Source: Escallonia rubra (lineage: Eukaryota; Streptophyta; Magnoliopsida; Escalloniales; Escalloniaceae). From it: a DNA stretch of 64,000 bases. A model generated the notes under the pieces. It did not search any database, was not told the origin of the DNA, and saw nothing but the letters and a program-made list of their open reading frames with translations. Every line of letters begins with the position of its first letter. The stretch's first letter is position 1. Location of the stretch: positions 1-64,000 of the forward strand of contig JAVXUO010000450.1 in the NCBI GenBank assembly GCA_033065855.1. Direction: 5' to 3'. The translations under genes were made by a program, and so were the position numbers. Shown in pieces: positions 11,780 to 24,195 of the stretch.

Positions 11780-12631
11780 TGATCACGTGGAAGACGCGTG
11801 GATTTACTTCTTACGAACGGGTTGAGCAAGTATGCTCACTTCATAGAACTCATTCACCCTTTCACTACTGGGACTGTGGCTCAAATCTTCTTTGACCAAT
11901 TCGTGAATCTACATGGTTTGCCAGATTGCATTGTTAGAGACAGCCTACTATCCTTATTAGATAATATATTAGATCAATATTGAATTGTTTAGTTTAACTT
12001 TTAAATAAGAACAATTGTTCATTTGAAAAAATGGAAACCCCTCTTAGTCCGTTTTAGGGATTGGCGACTTATCCGTTCATGATTAGTTATCTTTAAAGAT
12101 AATATTATTAGGTTGAGTTGTCGATAAATTTGAATTATCCTCTCCATCTATATAAGGTACTTGTACTCGACCAACATAATATAAATAAAATCATTTTTTT
12201 ATATTTCAACAATCCTGAGACAGGTTTCCCAGACTCAAGAGTCAACAGGTGCCTTAAGACATACCTGGGTTGTATGTCAAGTGAAAAGCCCAAAGAGTTG
12301 GGTTAAATGGCTTAGCTTAGTTGAGTTCTGGTACGACAAATCACATCATTCATCCATCAAAATGACACACCTTGAAGCACTGAATGGGTATCAACCCAAA
12401 CCTCCTGGCCTTCATCAATTGCATACTGCAATAGTGCAATTATCAGCTTCATCAGTTGATTCCTACTTACAAAAAATGAGGGTTGTGCTACACCTACTCA
12501 AGGAGAATCTGACCAAAGCCCAGAACGGGATACAACAATATGCAAACCAACATCGCTTTGAGAGGCATTTTAAAATTCGGGACATGGTCTATCTCAGGTT
12601 ACAATCCAACAAGCATTTTGGCCTAGTGTAG
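11780..12631 (+). pseudogene. Ty3/gypsy integrase remnant, left part
   Basis: The reading GLSKYAHFIELIHPFTTGTV..LHGLPDCIV matches the gypsy integrase core around the second catalytic Asp. About 230 bases of unrelated AT-rich DNA (roughly 11945-12205) replace the expected catalytic stretch. Coding similarity resumes as RVNRCLKTYLGCMSSEKPKE, with a frameshift near 12299, then SLVEFWYDKSHHSSIKMT and QPKPPGLHQL up to LRLQSNKHFGLV. The polyprotein is not functional. Coding similarity is cut at 12628 by a hAT element and picks up again near 15530. Confidence 0.88.
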
Positions 12632-15530
12632 AGATGTCAAAAGGGTCGGGCCGCCCGGCCATAAATTGGCGCGCGCTGGTCAGGCCCTAACGATGAACAC
12701 TGATGGCCCTAACCCGTAGGGGACTTGGGCCAAGCTTGAATTTTTCCAATTTTTATCCGGCCCGGCCCAGCCCTAAAAAGGCCCGGGTTAGGCCCTAAAA
12801 AACGGGCTGGCCCTAAACAGACCCGGTTTTAGGGTCAGGCCCGGATTGTGGCCCGCTTTTCGGCCCTATTCTGACCCGAACCTTTGGCCCTAAATCTTGT
12901 CCTAAACCATTTTGAGTTACTTACTTTTTTTTTCTTTCCTCTTCTTTCTCGCGCCTCATTCTCTACCTCATATTTTTCTCTTTTTATTTAACTTTTTGGA
13001 CATGCATATTTCTTTTCTCTTCATCTCACTATAAAATTTTGACTACGATATATTCCCACTTGTACCATTTGCACATAACTCAAACTAATTTGATGGTTTT
13101 GATTGAAAATAAAAGGCTTATATTAATGTTTTGTAAACTAATCACTAATCATCACCAACTTTTTTGCATTTTTATTTTTATTTATGATCCACAATACTTA
13201 TTTTTTGTGACAATCTAAGTTTACGATTTGGTTTGTAAATCAATCATTAAATTAACTTTAAGTTGTTTGTAATTTATTTTTAAATTTGATAATCAAATTA
13301 GTAATTACATCTTTCTCCTCCCTTATATTCTACTTCAAGCGTGTTATCTAGACCTGGCAAAATGTGAACCGGACCCGTTACTCGGGACCGTACCCGGTCC
13401 AAAATGCCGGGTACGGGTACCTATTTTGAAGACCCGTGAAAAACAGACCCATACCCGTACCAACCCATAATTTTAGGGTCGGTCCGGGTGGAATACGGTT
13501 TACCCGGGCTACCCGTTTTTCCCCTATAAAAAGTGCTAGGGTTTTCATTTCATTATTCTCATCATTTCTCATCTTCTTATCTGTATGTCTGGCGTGGCCG
13601 CCCTCTCTCTCTCTGCCTTCGAATCCACTACACGCCGCCGCTCTTAGCCACGTCGTCGCTCTCTGCCAGCCACGCCATCGCTTTCTACCACCCACGACGC
13701 CGCTATCTGTCACCCACGACGCCTCTTTCACACCCACATCTTTCTCTCTCATCCACCAGTCAGATCTACGACGACCACTCTACTCCACGTGATCTCGACG
13801 ACGTCCCATCGTTCCTCTCAAGCTCCACCGCCAGATCCGCCGCAACTCCGCCTCATCGACGCCAGTTTATCTCCCATCAGCTCCGACGCCAGTTTATCTC
13901 CCATCAGCTCCGACGCCATGACCGAAGTGTCCATCGGCGATGATACCCACTATGACGCCTTCACCATGCTGTTGGATCTGCCGAGGAGTAAAATTTGCTT
14001 ACAAAATATTTTTTTTTCCAGATCTACTTGTAAAGTTTGTGTTAATTTTTTTTTGTATGTAATAATTATGTTAGTATCTCAGTTATAGGAACTAATTTAT
14101 AAGTGATTTTCTGGTATTTTTATTAAGATAGTGATCTTGTTGTGTTAGGAAATTTGGGAGTTGAGATAATTGTGTTGGAATTTTTGAGATAACCAAATAG
14201 AAGGAAAAAAGTTTTCTGAGAAAAATATGTTAATAAAAAAAATCATAAATTTAATAACTTACCCGCGGGTAATACCCTACCCGCAAGGGTAGGGTACGGA
14301 TCCCAGATATTCATACCAGGGAAAATCCGGGTATAAATTACCCGACCCGGTTTTACCCGGATCCGCCCGGGTATTACCCGTACCCGCGCGGATCGACCCG
14401 TTTGCCAGGTCTAGTGTTATCTCTCTCTCTCACTCTTTCAACAATTTTTTTTTCTTATTTGTGGTATGATAATCTATTTGTTTAAAACTTAGATTATACT
14501 TTATATTACTTAAATTTTAAAAAGGAAAAGTCTTATTTTCTTTAAAGAGTTGACATTTAGTGGTATTTCTTTGTATATGAATTTATAAGTAAATAATATA
14601 ATAACACTCTTATCGAGTGTTAAAAAATACTATCTGCAACTTCTAATTTTTTATTTTATTTTTTGTTGCTAAAAATAATTGTTAACTTTTTAGCAACGAC
14701 CACAAGGTGGAAAGAGACTCTTCCTACATAGTTTAGTATTTTAAAATTGTATGACAGTGTTCCCGTGTGCAAAACACGATATCAAAACTAGTTTAGGTAA
14801 ATATTGTAATTAATGTACGATTAATTCGCTTTGGATGCCTAGAAAACATGTACACGTAAAAGCAAGTAGTAAAATTACCTATCCAACGTGCATATACATG
14901 TTACACTTTTTTCTCATATAGGTGATAATATCACATTATTTTTCTAATATGTTACGAACTAAAAATTACTAGAGAATTAGTATAGGCTATCAATTTAATA
15001 TCACAGAATGAAGTTGATTTTATATAAATTTAAATTGTCAAGAGCATTTAACTTATATTGCAGCTATTTACGCACTACTATCATCACGTAGTGCTACCAA
15101 TACATTGAAATAAGTTATCATAACGTGTTCTGCATCACAAGCTAAGGGAATAATTATAAAAATATTTATCACATTTTCATTTTATGTGTTCTAAATATAA
15201 ATAAAAATTATGTAATTTAAATTTCTTTTTTTTTCAAACAAAAAAAGGTGAATTGAATTCTAAATTTAATTACATGAAGTGGGTGAAGTGTCAAAGAGCC
15301 TTGAGGTATAACCTTAGGATTTGGAAAATGAATAACAAGAATTTTTGAAAAAAAAATTGTTGGGCCCGACCCAAGCTCAACCCTAAATATTGGGCCTAGG
15401 GCCAGAGCTTGGACTGGGCCTGGATATCCTTCTTCTCTAGCCCGGCCCGGTTTCCTACCCCTTCGGCCCTACCCCTGCCTGTTTTCTCGGCTAGCTCGCT
15501 GGGCCTGGGCTGGGCCAGCCCAATGAGGTT
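12629..15530. mobile_element. hAT-like element inserted in the gypsy integrase
   Basis: The left end TAGAGATGTCAAAAGGGTCGG has the usual hAT start and a subterminal region rich in GGCCCGGCCC words. A similar GGCCCGGCCC-rich region is found at 15357-15525. The right terminal repeat and the 8-bp duplication (GCCTAGTG expected) are missing. Some 20 gypsy codons are also missing at that side, so a deletion probably removed the right end together with adjacent gypsy sequence. The interior is AT-rich with no transposase reading frame, and it carries the hAT element at 13349-14413. The exact right boundary is uncertain. Confidence 0.7.
13349..14413. mobile_element. Nested hAT element, 1065 bp, perfect ends
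   Basis: The ends are TAGACCTGGCAAA and TTTGCCAGGTCTA, a perfect 13-bp inverted repeat, flanked by a perfect 8-bp duplication GTGTTATC (13341-13348 and 14414-14421). Both subterminal regions are full of GGGTACCCG-like words. The interior has an open frame of 136 codons at 13533-13943 (Ser/His/Pro-rich) and a 27-bp unit repeated twice at about 13859-13912. No transposase is recognised, so the element is non-autonomous. The intact ends suggest a fairly recent insertion. Confidence 0.93.
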
Positions 15531-15630
15531 CTAGAGAAGACAGGCAAGGTTGCTTATAGGTTTCAATTTTCCTGATTGTCTAAAGTACGTCGAGTGTTTC
15601 ATGCGTCTCTTTTTAAGAATATGAGTAAAC
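15531..15630 (+). pseudogene. Ty3/gypsy integrase remnant, right part
   Basis: Reads VLEKTGKVAYRFQFS, a stop, then KVRRVFHASLFK, the chromodomain-proximal end of gypsy integrase. It continues the frame interrupted at 12628. Confidence 0.82.
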
Positions 15631-15991
15631 GTGGCAAGCGATGCGTGTACAAAAATAAAGTTAATAATATAAATTTTATTAAAAAAATTAAACTTCACGT
15701 ATAAGTGTTTATTATCACATTCAGTAAAATAAATTTATATTATGAAAACTAGACATGTCCTTATAAGTAGTTATTTATTATTTAAACTTTTATTTTGTAT
15801 CATTTTTCCAAAAAAAAATATATAGAATGCCAGATGTCAATATTTTAGATAGGTAACTATCGTGGCACACATAATGCGTGTGCAAAAATGAAGTTAGTAA
15901 TATGATATTTCTATGAAAGCAAGCTTGGCCTTTAAATCATCTTTTATAACTTTTAACAAATTTTAAATGTCCCTATGTGCAACAATAAAGT
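15631..15991. repeat. Degenerate repeat array, left part
   Basis: AT-rich DNA with spaced units carrying a GC(G/A)ATGCGTG word followed by CAAAAATAAAGTT (about 15638 and 15870). The same units continue at 18785-19600 on the other side of the solo LTR, so the LTR split an older array. Confidence 0.6.
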
Positions 15992-18784
15992 TGTCACGAC
16001 CCAAACCCACGGGTAGGCCCGTGAGCTAGATCCGTGACCGGCCGTAGACCTACTCGAACATCCATTGAAGGCTCTGCCAGGCCTTATTAAAACCTAAATA
16101 CAAATCTAGAGCCATGCATTTAACTAACACCTTAATAAGACTTCTAAAATGGTACTTAAAGATCTTTTTGAAAATTTTCTCTACTAAATTCCTCCATGAA
16201 TGACTAACATAAATCATCAAAACTTAATCAAGATCTAAGCTCCAATCAATTTTCAAAATATAAACATAATAGTACTACAATTTCTCACAAGGGCTCAAAT
16301 TAACTCCCTAACGAGCATCTCTTGCGACTCCATCCTCGTTACCCTCATAGTACTCGGGTTCATCTAAGTGATCACCTGAAAACATTTATAAAAGGGTGAG
16401 CTGGGGCACAGTAAATACACATGTCATATCCTTAAAATAGGTTTGAGGATTTCAAACATACCATGGGTTTTTAAATCAGGAATTCAATGTCACTAAAATA
16501 AAATATTACTCAACATATTTACATACATATATGCACTTGCACCAAAAGAATCTCACAACTGGAGTATAATCATCAAGAAAACTCATTAGCAACTGTCACC
16601 GTTAATTATAACTTGGTATACCGCGGTCAGCATATGGTCCCACTAACTAGGATCCAAAATTCCTCCTCCACCCGAGATAAACAATATTGTGGACGCAAGG
16701 GCGAACCACGATACAACAGTACTGTGTGTCAACGTATGATCTCGTTGACCTGGACCCAAAATCCACTTTCCCCCGTGTATATGGGGCACAACAACCAATA
16801 TTAACCCCACGATAACATGATTAACACAGAGTTTAAAAAAAATGCAATACTTTCCATGGAAATTATAACTCATTTTCTCATCAAATCAGTTACATAAAAG
16901 CAAGAGTATCACAATTACTTAAAACGTTCATTTGGAAAATCACCTATACATACACATATATTGAAAAATAGGGTGTACGGAGGAACATGACAAAAGTATT
17001 TACCTAAATAACTAAGCAGCTCTGGTTCCCAAGTCTGCCCTAACTCTTATCTATCGGAACCTAAACAATAAATCATCCCGATATTATTTATTGTCGTTCA
17101 CTTATGCCTAAGTGCGAAATTTTCCCAAGCGAGTGAAATTACCAAAATACTCCTAGACTTGTGTAAAATTACCTATTTACCCCTTATGCCTAACGTACCA
17201 TTGCACACCTAGAAAATAACCCAAAAACATCTTTTTAAACAACTAGCTGGGTTTTTTCGGACAAGAATGGCCTTTCTGGGAATTCTCTATTCAGAATCCT
17301 AAATGGCTCCTTAAATTGAGCGCCAAGGTTCTTATTTAAAAAATATATCAAACGGCATCAGAATGCCACGACATTTCAGACACTCAAGCATCTCAGTGTG
17401 TTTAGATCACTGTAAAATAATTTTGTTTATTATATCAAACAATTCAAAAGCCTATTTTCAAAATAAAATCATTTCAGGCCCATTTCTTGCCCAAAAAAAT
17501 CCCAGAAAATTCCATGTTGAAGGTTTTGAATAATGAGAATTTTAGTTTTGTACTTTGCCCAAATATGCTCAGAAATGGTTTAAAAAGTTTTGGGTAATTG
17601 ACTGATCTGTAATTTAAGAAACATTATTTTTTCAGCAAACTCTAGTTTTGTACATTGACCATTTTAAGCTTGAAACATGATGAATCTTAGAAAACTCAAA
17701 ACTACAAAGGTAGAGTAGACTTTCTAAGATTTTCATAAATATAAGGTTCACAAAAATTCAATGAGCAATGACTTCTCTACAGTAAATTGAATTGGCTGAT
17801 CAAAACAGCACATCTCTGTGCAGACCAGATTTGTTCAATAGTTATTTTGAAGCAGAAGCACTATGTATGAATCTTAGAAAACTCAAAACTACAAAGTTTA
17901 AGAGAACTTTATGAGGTTTCTATAAATATAAATTTCACAAAAATCCCATGAGTAATTAAGTTTCTATGACAAATCAAAGTAGCTAACATAAACCGAAAAA
18001 TCTGGACTTCTACAGTGAATTTAATTTAAAGTCATTTTTTAATTTGCAAAGTGGGATTCTGAGAAAACTTAAAACTACAAAGTTGAAGGCTTCACAATGA
18101 GATTTTCAGAAAGAGAAAAAATCATATCAATTGAATTTGAAATAAAGGAGATATGATAAAAATCCTAACTCACGCTTATGCTGCTCTATAGCAGCTTTCT
18201 TCTCAAACACACCCACATCAACAGAGACTCAAAAGCTACCAATTTCACACCAAAACATATATAACATCCAAATTCATGGCTAAACTAAGGAAAGAGTTTA
18301 GAAATTTTATTACCTTGAGTTTCCCCTTGCTCTAGCTTGGTTTCCCCCTCTCTCTTCCTCTCTGACTTTCACGCTAAAGGGGTGGGCAGACTTCCTGGAC
18401 GATTGCCTTCTCAAGGCTGTCTTTATATATGGTTGCCCTAGGTTGGAAAATTTTAAAGACCCCTCTCAAACTTAGCTATTTCCTTGTCTCATCCACATTC
18501 CTTTAAAAGACTACAATTTTTTGATTTAAAGTAAGGAACAATAAATTTTTTTGACACATAAACGTTTCATCGACAAATATAAAATTTCGGGCGTTACATT
18601 CTCCCCACCTCATTAATTTGCAACTTAAGAGCATTATAGATTGTCACTAAAGGTCACAATCAATATCGCTGCAATAATCGTCGCTAAAGACCACAAATTA
18701 GTGTATATTACCACAACTGCCACTAAAGGAATAACTAAAATTCTAAGATTCACTGTAAACTATATTCTAGGTGCGGGTATCACA
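15992..18784 (+). mobile_element. Solo LTR, about 2.8 kb, family A copy 1
   Basis: Begins TGTCACGACCCAAACCCACG and ends GGTGCGGGTATCACA, so it has TG..CA ends. The flanking 5-mers AAAGT and AAATT differ by one base, close to a 5-bp target duplication. It shares long blocks with 42540-47583, for example the CGCGGTCAGC...GGGGCACA block at 16620-16795 and the TCGCTAAAGACC end block near 18680. There is no gag-pol sequence. A TTTATATATGG box occurs near 18423. The size and ends fit LTRs of large gypsy chromoviruses (Tekay/Del type), but that assignment is inference. Confidence 0.72.
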
Positions 18785-19600
18785 AAATTTGTAAGAAGTT
18801 CGTTAAAAAAAACTCAAGCATGACATAGAAGTGTTTTAAAATGTGAAAACCAAATATGTCTTCAAGGTAGTTATTTACTAATTATTTTTTTTGTTCTGCG
18901 TCATTTTTTAAGAAATTTTTCATAGTGTCAAGTGTCATTATTTTAGATAGTAGAGTCACCAAATAGGTGTTACATCAAAATAGGTTTTCTCTTTATTTTA
19001 AGAACGAGTTATCGTAGCACACGCTATGCGTGTAGAAAGTGGAGTTATCAATATTATCTTTTTTTATATTATGAAAACTTAGGCTTTAAAATATATTTTA
19101 ACTATATTTATTAATGAATTTTAAATTATGAAAATCAAACATGCCCTTATAGGTAGTTATTTGTCATTTAAAAGTGGGGGTATTCCCTTTATATATAGTA
19201 TAGATACGAGTCAACAACATGCGATGCGTGTGCAAAAATGAAATTAAAGATATGAATTTTGTTAGAAAAAATCAAGCATCACGTATACGTGTTTATTATC
19301 GTGGTACACGCAATGCATGCACAAAAATAAAACTAGTAATATGATATCTTTATAAAAGCAAGCTTGGCCTTTAGAATATATTTTAACTATATTTTTTAGT
19401 AAATTTTAAATGACCCCATGTGCAAAAATAAAGTTGTTTGAAATTTGTTAAAAATCAAGCATGATATATAAATGTTTTGAAATGTGAAAACCAAACATGT
19501 CCTTAACTTAAGGTAGTTATTTATTGTTTAATATTTTTGTTTTGTATCATTTTTTAAGAAATTTCTTATAGTGCCAAGTCTCACCATTTTAGATATTTGG
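18785..19600. repeat. Degenerate repeat array, right part
   Basis: Contains further units with the ATGCGTG word (about 19024, 19220 and 19310), each followed by similar AT-rich text, including a near-duplicate of about 110 bases (GCAAGCTTGGCCTTTA...) shared by 15920 and 19360. No coding potential. Confidence 0.6.
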
Positions 19601-20240
19601 TTATGTAATATCAAAGATGTGTTACACCATAAAGAGTTTTTCCTTTTGCAATAATTTGCAAATTTGGCGGCTTTTCTTTAGGTCTGAAGTATATATGTTC
19701 AGTTTTCATAAAATGCAAGGGATTTACAAGTGCATTCATGGATCCAATTATTGGGAATGATGTAAGACAAGATTTTGGAACATTTTTTATTGATAAGGAA
19801 AATGTTTAATTACAGGGGTGAATTAAATTTTTATAGGTTGTTTTCTAATTTTTTAAGATAAGAGTCAAATTGGCAAGATCATTACCATCCAATTATCGAG
19901 GCCCCTCACGTATGCGAGGAAACGTGTATTCGACCTCACATACATGATATACCATATTGATACTCTTGAACATGACATATATGTTAGAAGTGTGTCACAC
20001 AACCTTCCATGATTTCTATCCACTTACTTTAGATGATCTGGAGAGGGAAGATACAAAAAACTTTAATCCAGACACTCCCTTAGTTTGAGAAATTGGACAA
20101 TCTTTTAGCTTCATTATATTTAGTGGAATTGCTAGCAATTCGAGATATCATGTTTGCTAAAGAAATATTAATATTTATTGACAAAACATCATTGGGAACA
20201 TTTCATTTGGCATTTACCTGGTCCTTTTGATTTTCTTTTT
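19601..20240. other. AT-rich gene-free stretch
   Basis: I see no gene or clear repeat boundary. It may be the flank or 5' part of the LTR-like segment that follows. Confidence 0.4.
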
Positions 20241-23028
20241 GGGTTTAATATGACAATACAGATAATCGGTTCTGCTAGACCATCATTCACACCGTTAACC
20301 CTACAGATAATCGGTTCCAATAATGCTCTACCGACAAGAACCTGTCAACTATCCACACCGAAAGTCGTGGACAGGGGAAATGAGTGAGTTTCACCAACTC
20401 AGCAGGATTTCTATACATTTATTCACACAAAGCATTCAATCACATCATGAACGAGTGCGAATAATAGATGTGTAACACATGGCACATATTATATCCTAAC
20501 ATAATATGAATACGTGATTAACATATCTAAAACGTATGGCATATTCTGAACATAGCACGAGTAAGCATGTTAAACATTAACTCATTGATCAAACATTCAT
20601 TGTCAAATGTCCCATACCGGCTTAGCATGGATGTTTCATCTAAGCAACCAATATTATGATCATAATAATCAAATAGTGTGTAGAGTCGTAAGTTCAGCAT
20701 GCATGCACTTATGTGTGGCATACGATCATATAGCGAGAGAGACAAATCATATCACAATCATACTAGATGATGCCGATGTGGGATATACCAGGCTTAGCCA
20801 TCGTTTCCGCAACCATCGATAACCACATATCACATACTCGCTCACCTACCATCCTTTCCTCTGTGAGGTATTAGACCAATCATTTAAAATCCAAGACGAT
20901 CAAACCCAGCCCATAACTAATTAAAGCCTAAATCTCACAAAGCACACCAACATAAACCCCAAAAGGGTGTCAGTACAAGTCACATGCAACGTATACCCCT
21001 GGGAGGTCAACCTACTAAGTAAGCTCAACATATATCTCCTTAGCATATAACACAATTTGCCGGCCTTCATTCCCCTGCGCTACTTTCGGGCAGTCACTCA
21101 CACGAATTCATATGGTTGCATAATTATCATATCAGATCAGATAAACTCAAGTAATCATATTTCGGGACAAAACATATTTAACATGTGCCAACCGTGCATA
21201 AATAGCATGTGATCCATTGAAACTCATATTTTCTAAATACGCAAATAAGCATACGAGATACACTAAACACGTTTCAAATGCATTCAAATCCTATAAGCAC
21301 TCATATAACTAGCAACCAAGCAATTAACATCTGGATCATAATTATACAGTTAAATCCATAAAATTACTCAAGTAACTAGCATCCGAGCATTGAATCGGAA
21401 TTTACATGTTAAACATATTTGGTCAAACTTTAAATGCAATAGGTCGTATCAATAATTACTCTAGGCATATAATTAAGCATGATATGCATAATTGTTTATA
21501 GTCACGCTAAGCATAAAACGTTGCATATAAGTCATGTAGATAACCATATAATTTATTACCAACCAATTACGTACATAATTGTCCAATAATCATACTTAGC
21601 ATTTAGATTACATATAATTCATGTAAATGATCATCATATAACTAATTACCAAGCAATGAAATACAAATATCATATAATTCATGCTTAACAAATAATATTA
21701 CATAAACATATATTAAATTCAAGTAGTATAACAAACATAAATATGTGCACAATCAAATAGAAGTATAGATCTCATACCTGAACACGTCAATTCACCCTAT
21801 CCGGAATATGCATTTGAGAGCAATTAGCTACAACTTCCAGAATCACTTCCTTCTTATTTTCTTCTTCTTACACGACTTCCAGGGGCGGATCCAGAAAGTC
21901 CAACCGGGGGACCAAAATGTCATAAAAAAATTAACGGCTAACATAAAGAATTCGCGTTACGATTGAATATGTTAAATGCAAAATAAATTGCTCAATTTGA
22001 CTAATAATCATATAATTTAACTATTTATAGTGATTTATTTAACTTGTAAAGTTAGTCAACAACAAAATACTAATCTTGCATGAAAGAAATTTTACTCTTA
22101 TTGTATATATACATTATTAGTGCGATTATCAATTGCATGATGACAATAATCACGTATAAGTTAACATACTATAACAATTTAAATTAAAAAAAAAGAACTA
22201 ACCTTGATATATTAATGTTTACTTTAAAATCTGGAGATTTAGAATTTGGAAGAATGAAAATGGACAAGGGAACGAAAAAGATAAAAGATTACGACGGCTG
22301 GTGGCACAAAAAGTAAAAAAAAATATTACAAAATGAAATCTAATACATTAAATAATTAAAATGGTGCCATTTTAATAAATATTTTAAACATAACTACCTA
22401 TTATTTAAAACAACTAAAAAAAACAAAAAACAAAAAATTTGGGTGGGGGGTGCCATGGCCCCCCCTGGTCATGCTTGGGCTCCGCCCCTGACGACTTCCC
22501 CATCTCTAACTCCATCACTTTGATTTCCTTTCTTCATTTTCCTTTCTCACCTCCATTGTTTTTTTTTTCTTTCACTTAGCAGAATTATCTCTATCCTTTT
22601 ATGTCTCATTCTTTTCTAACTTCTCCACTTATCGTTCTCTTCTTTCTTTATTCACTGTATTTTCTCTTTTCTTTTCTCTATCCTCTCCACCTCCTCACGG
22701 TTTTCTTCCTTCCTTTTTGTTTCTATTCTTTCCCTTCCTTAATATTCGATTCATAATTTATTTGGTTACTCACCACCTAAGCAAGAGGTGGCAAGTCCTC
22801 CAAGAATGTAAGCCACACTCTCACACGTGCACATGCCACTAATATCAACATTTGATATTTGCATATTAGCCCCAAAGTTCTACACAGTTATGTTTTGGCG
22901 TATAATTAAACTTTAACATTTATTCTATTTAGACAACTAATGTAACACAAATAAAATATTTTAATCAAATTTAAATGTGTTCAAAGTTAATAGAACAATT
23001 AGAAGCTAATTAGGACTGGGGCCTCACA
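20241..23028 (+). mobile_element. Probable third LTR-like segment (left end unclear)
   Basis: The layout resembles the solo LTR at 15992: a GAGTGAGTTTCACCAACTCAGC block near 20383, a long AT-rich body, a pyrimidine-rich tract at 22500-22740 and an end reading GGACTGGGGCCTCACA at 23028, parallel to the other LTR ends. No TG start or 5-bp duplication could be fixed. A hAT element is inserted at 21880-22490. Confidence 0.42.
21880..22490. mobile_element. hAT-type miniature element, 611 bp
   Basis: Starts CAGGGGCGGATCCAG and ends GGCTCCGCCCCTG, flanked by a perfect 8-bp duplication ACGACTTC (21872-21879 and 22491-22498). It is the same family as 4712-5368, reversed. No coding sequence. Confidence 0.92.
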
Positions 23029-23919
23029 ATAATTACACTCAATGCCTACTAATTATTTTTATTACACTGAACTATAATTTTTTTTCCTAAGAGGCCAATA
23101 CCTAGGCACCGCCTTGTGGTTGTGGAGATACAACCTCGACCCCCACCCAGCACCACCACTGCATCTATCCTCTCCTCTCCTCTCCTTTCTCTCTTCTCTC
23201 TCTCTCTCTCTCCTCTCCTTTTATCAACGTTGCCACACCATTGATCCCCGGCCCACCACCACTATATCTATCCACCACGCACCACCATTGGGTCAAGTCG
23301 CCACCACACCACTGATCCCTTATGAATCACTAACACATCTATCCACCAAGCACCACCGTTGGGTCAAGATGCCACCACACCACCAATCCCCCACCCACTG
23401 TAGATCTACCTAGATCCGAATCCAAGACCACCAATTTTCTCTCTCCACCAAACACAAACGTTGGGTCAAGCTGTCATTGGTATCACTATCCCACTGCTGC
23501 CACCGCCATCATTGACCAAGATTACTTCGTTGACGAAAACCCCATCTGTCTATACATGCCCGTTTGGATCAAACTTTTTGGTGATCGTTGTGGTTGTGGT
23601 GAAGGTCAGCGGTGGTCAGTCTGTTTCAGGGAGTAGTGGTGGGGGAGTGGTGTAGATCTACAATATGAGTTTGTTTTTTATGGTGATGGAAGGGCAGTGG
23701 TCGGTTTTGGGTGATCTGATCGGTCTAGAGGCGATGTATTGGTCCGGTCTCGGCTGAGTGTGATTATAGTAAACCTTAGAGGATCTAGGTGTAATTTGTC
23801 TTTTATTTTTTTATGAGGCGTATTATCATCTTTTCATATATTCTGTTAACTCGGTCAATTGAAAAAGAAAAAAGTATTGTTGAGTGTAATTAAAACAGCT
23901 ACTAGTGTAATTATGATAA
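23029..23919. other. Gene-free stretch with CT- and CCACC-rich tracts
   Basis: Contains CTCTCCTCT runs and repeated CACCACCATTGGGTCAAG-like words (about 23285, 23355 and 23455) spaced 70 to 100 bases apart. A 99-codon frame starts at 23114 but is low-complexity. No recognised gene. Confidence 0.5.
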
Positions 23920-24151
23920 GGGTGAATTACACTAAACCCCCTGAGGTTTACACCCGTGTCTCACAAAGGACCCTAAGGTTCCAATTTCAACAACTAACAC
24001 CCCAACTTTGCATTTTCGATCCAATTGGACCCAAAATCGATTTTCCGTTACAAGAGCTATGGATGGCCGTTCACCTTGAAGGGCATTTTCGGTAACCAAC
24101 AAAAAGAAAGCGTTTGGAGGGAAAATATGATTTTTCTCGCTACTCTATCTT

Positions 24152-24195
<44 letters not shown>

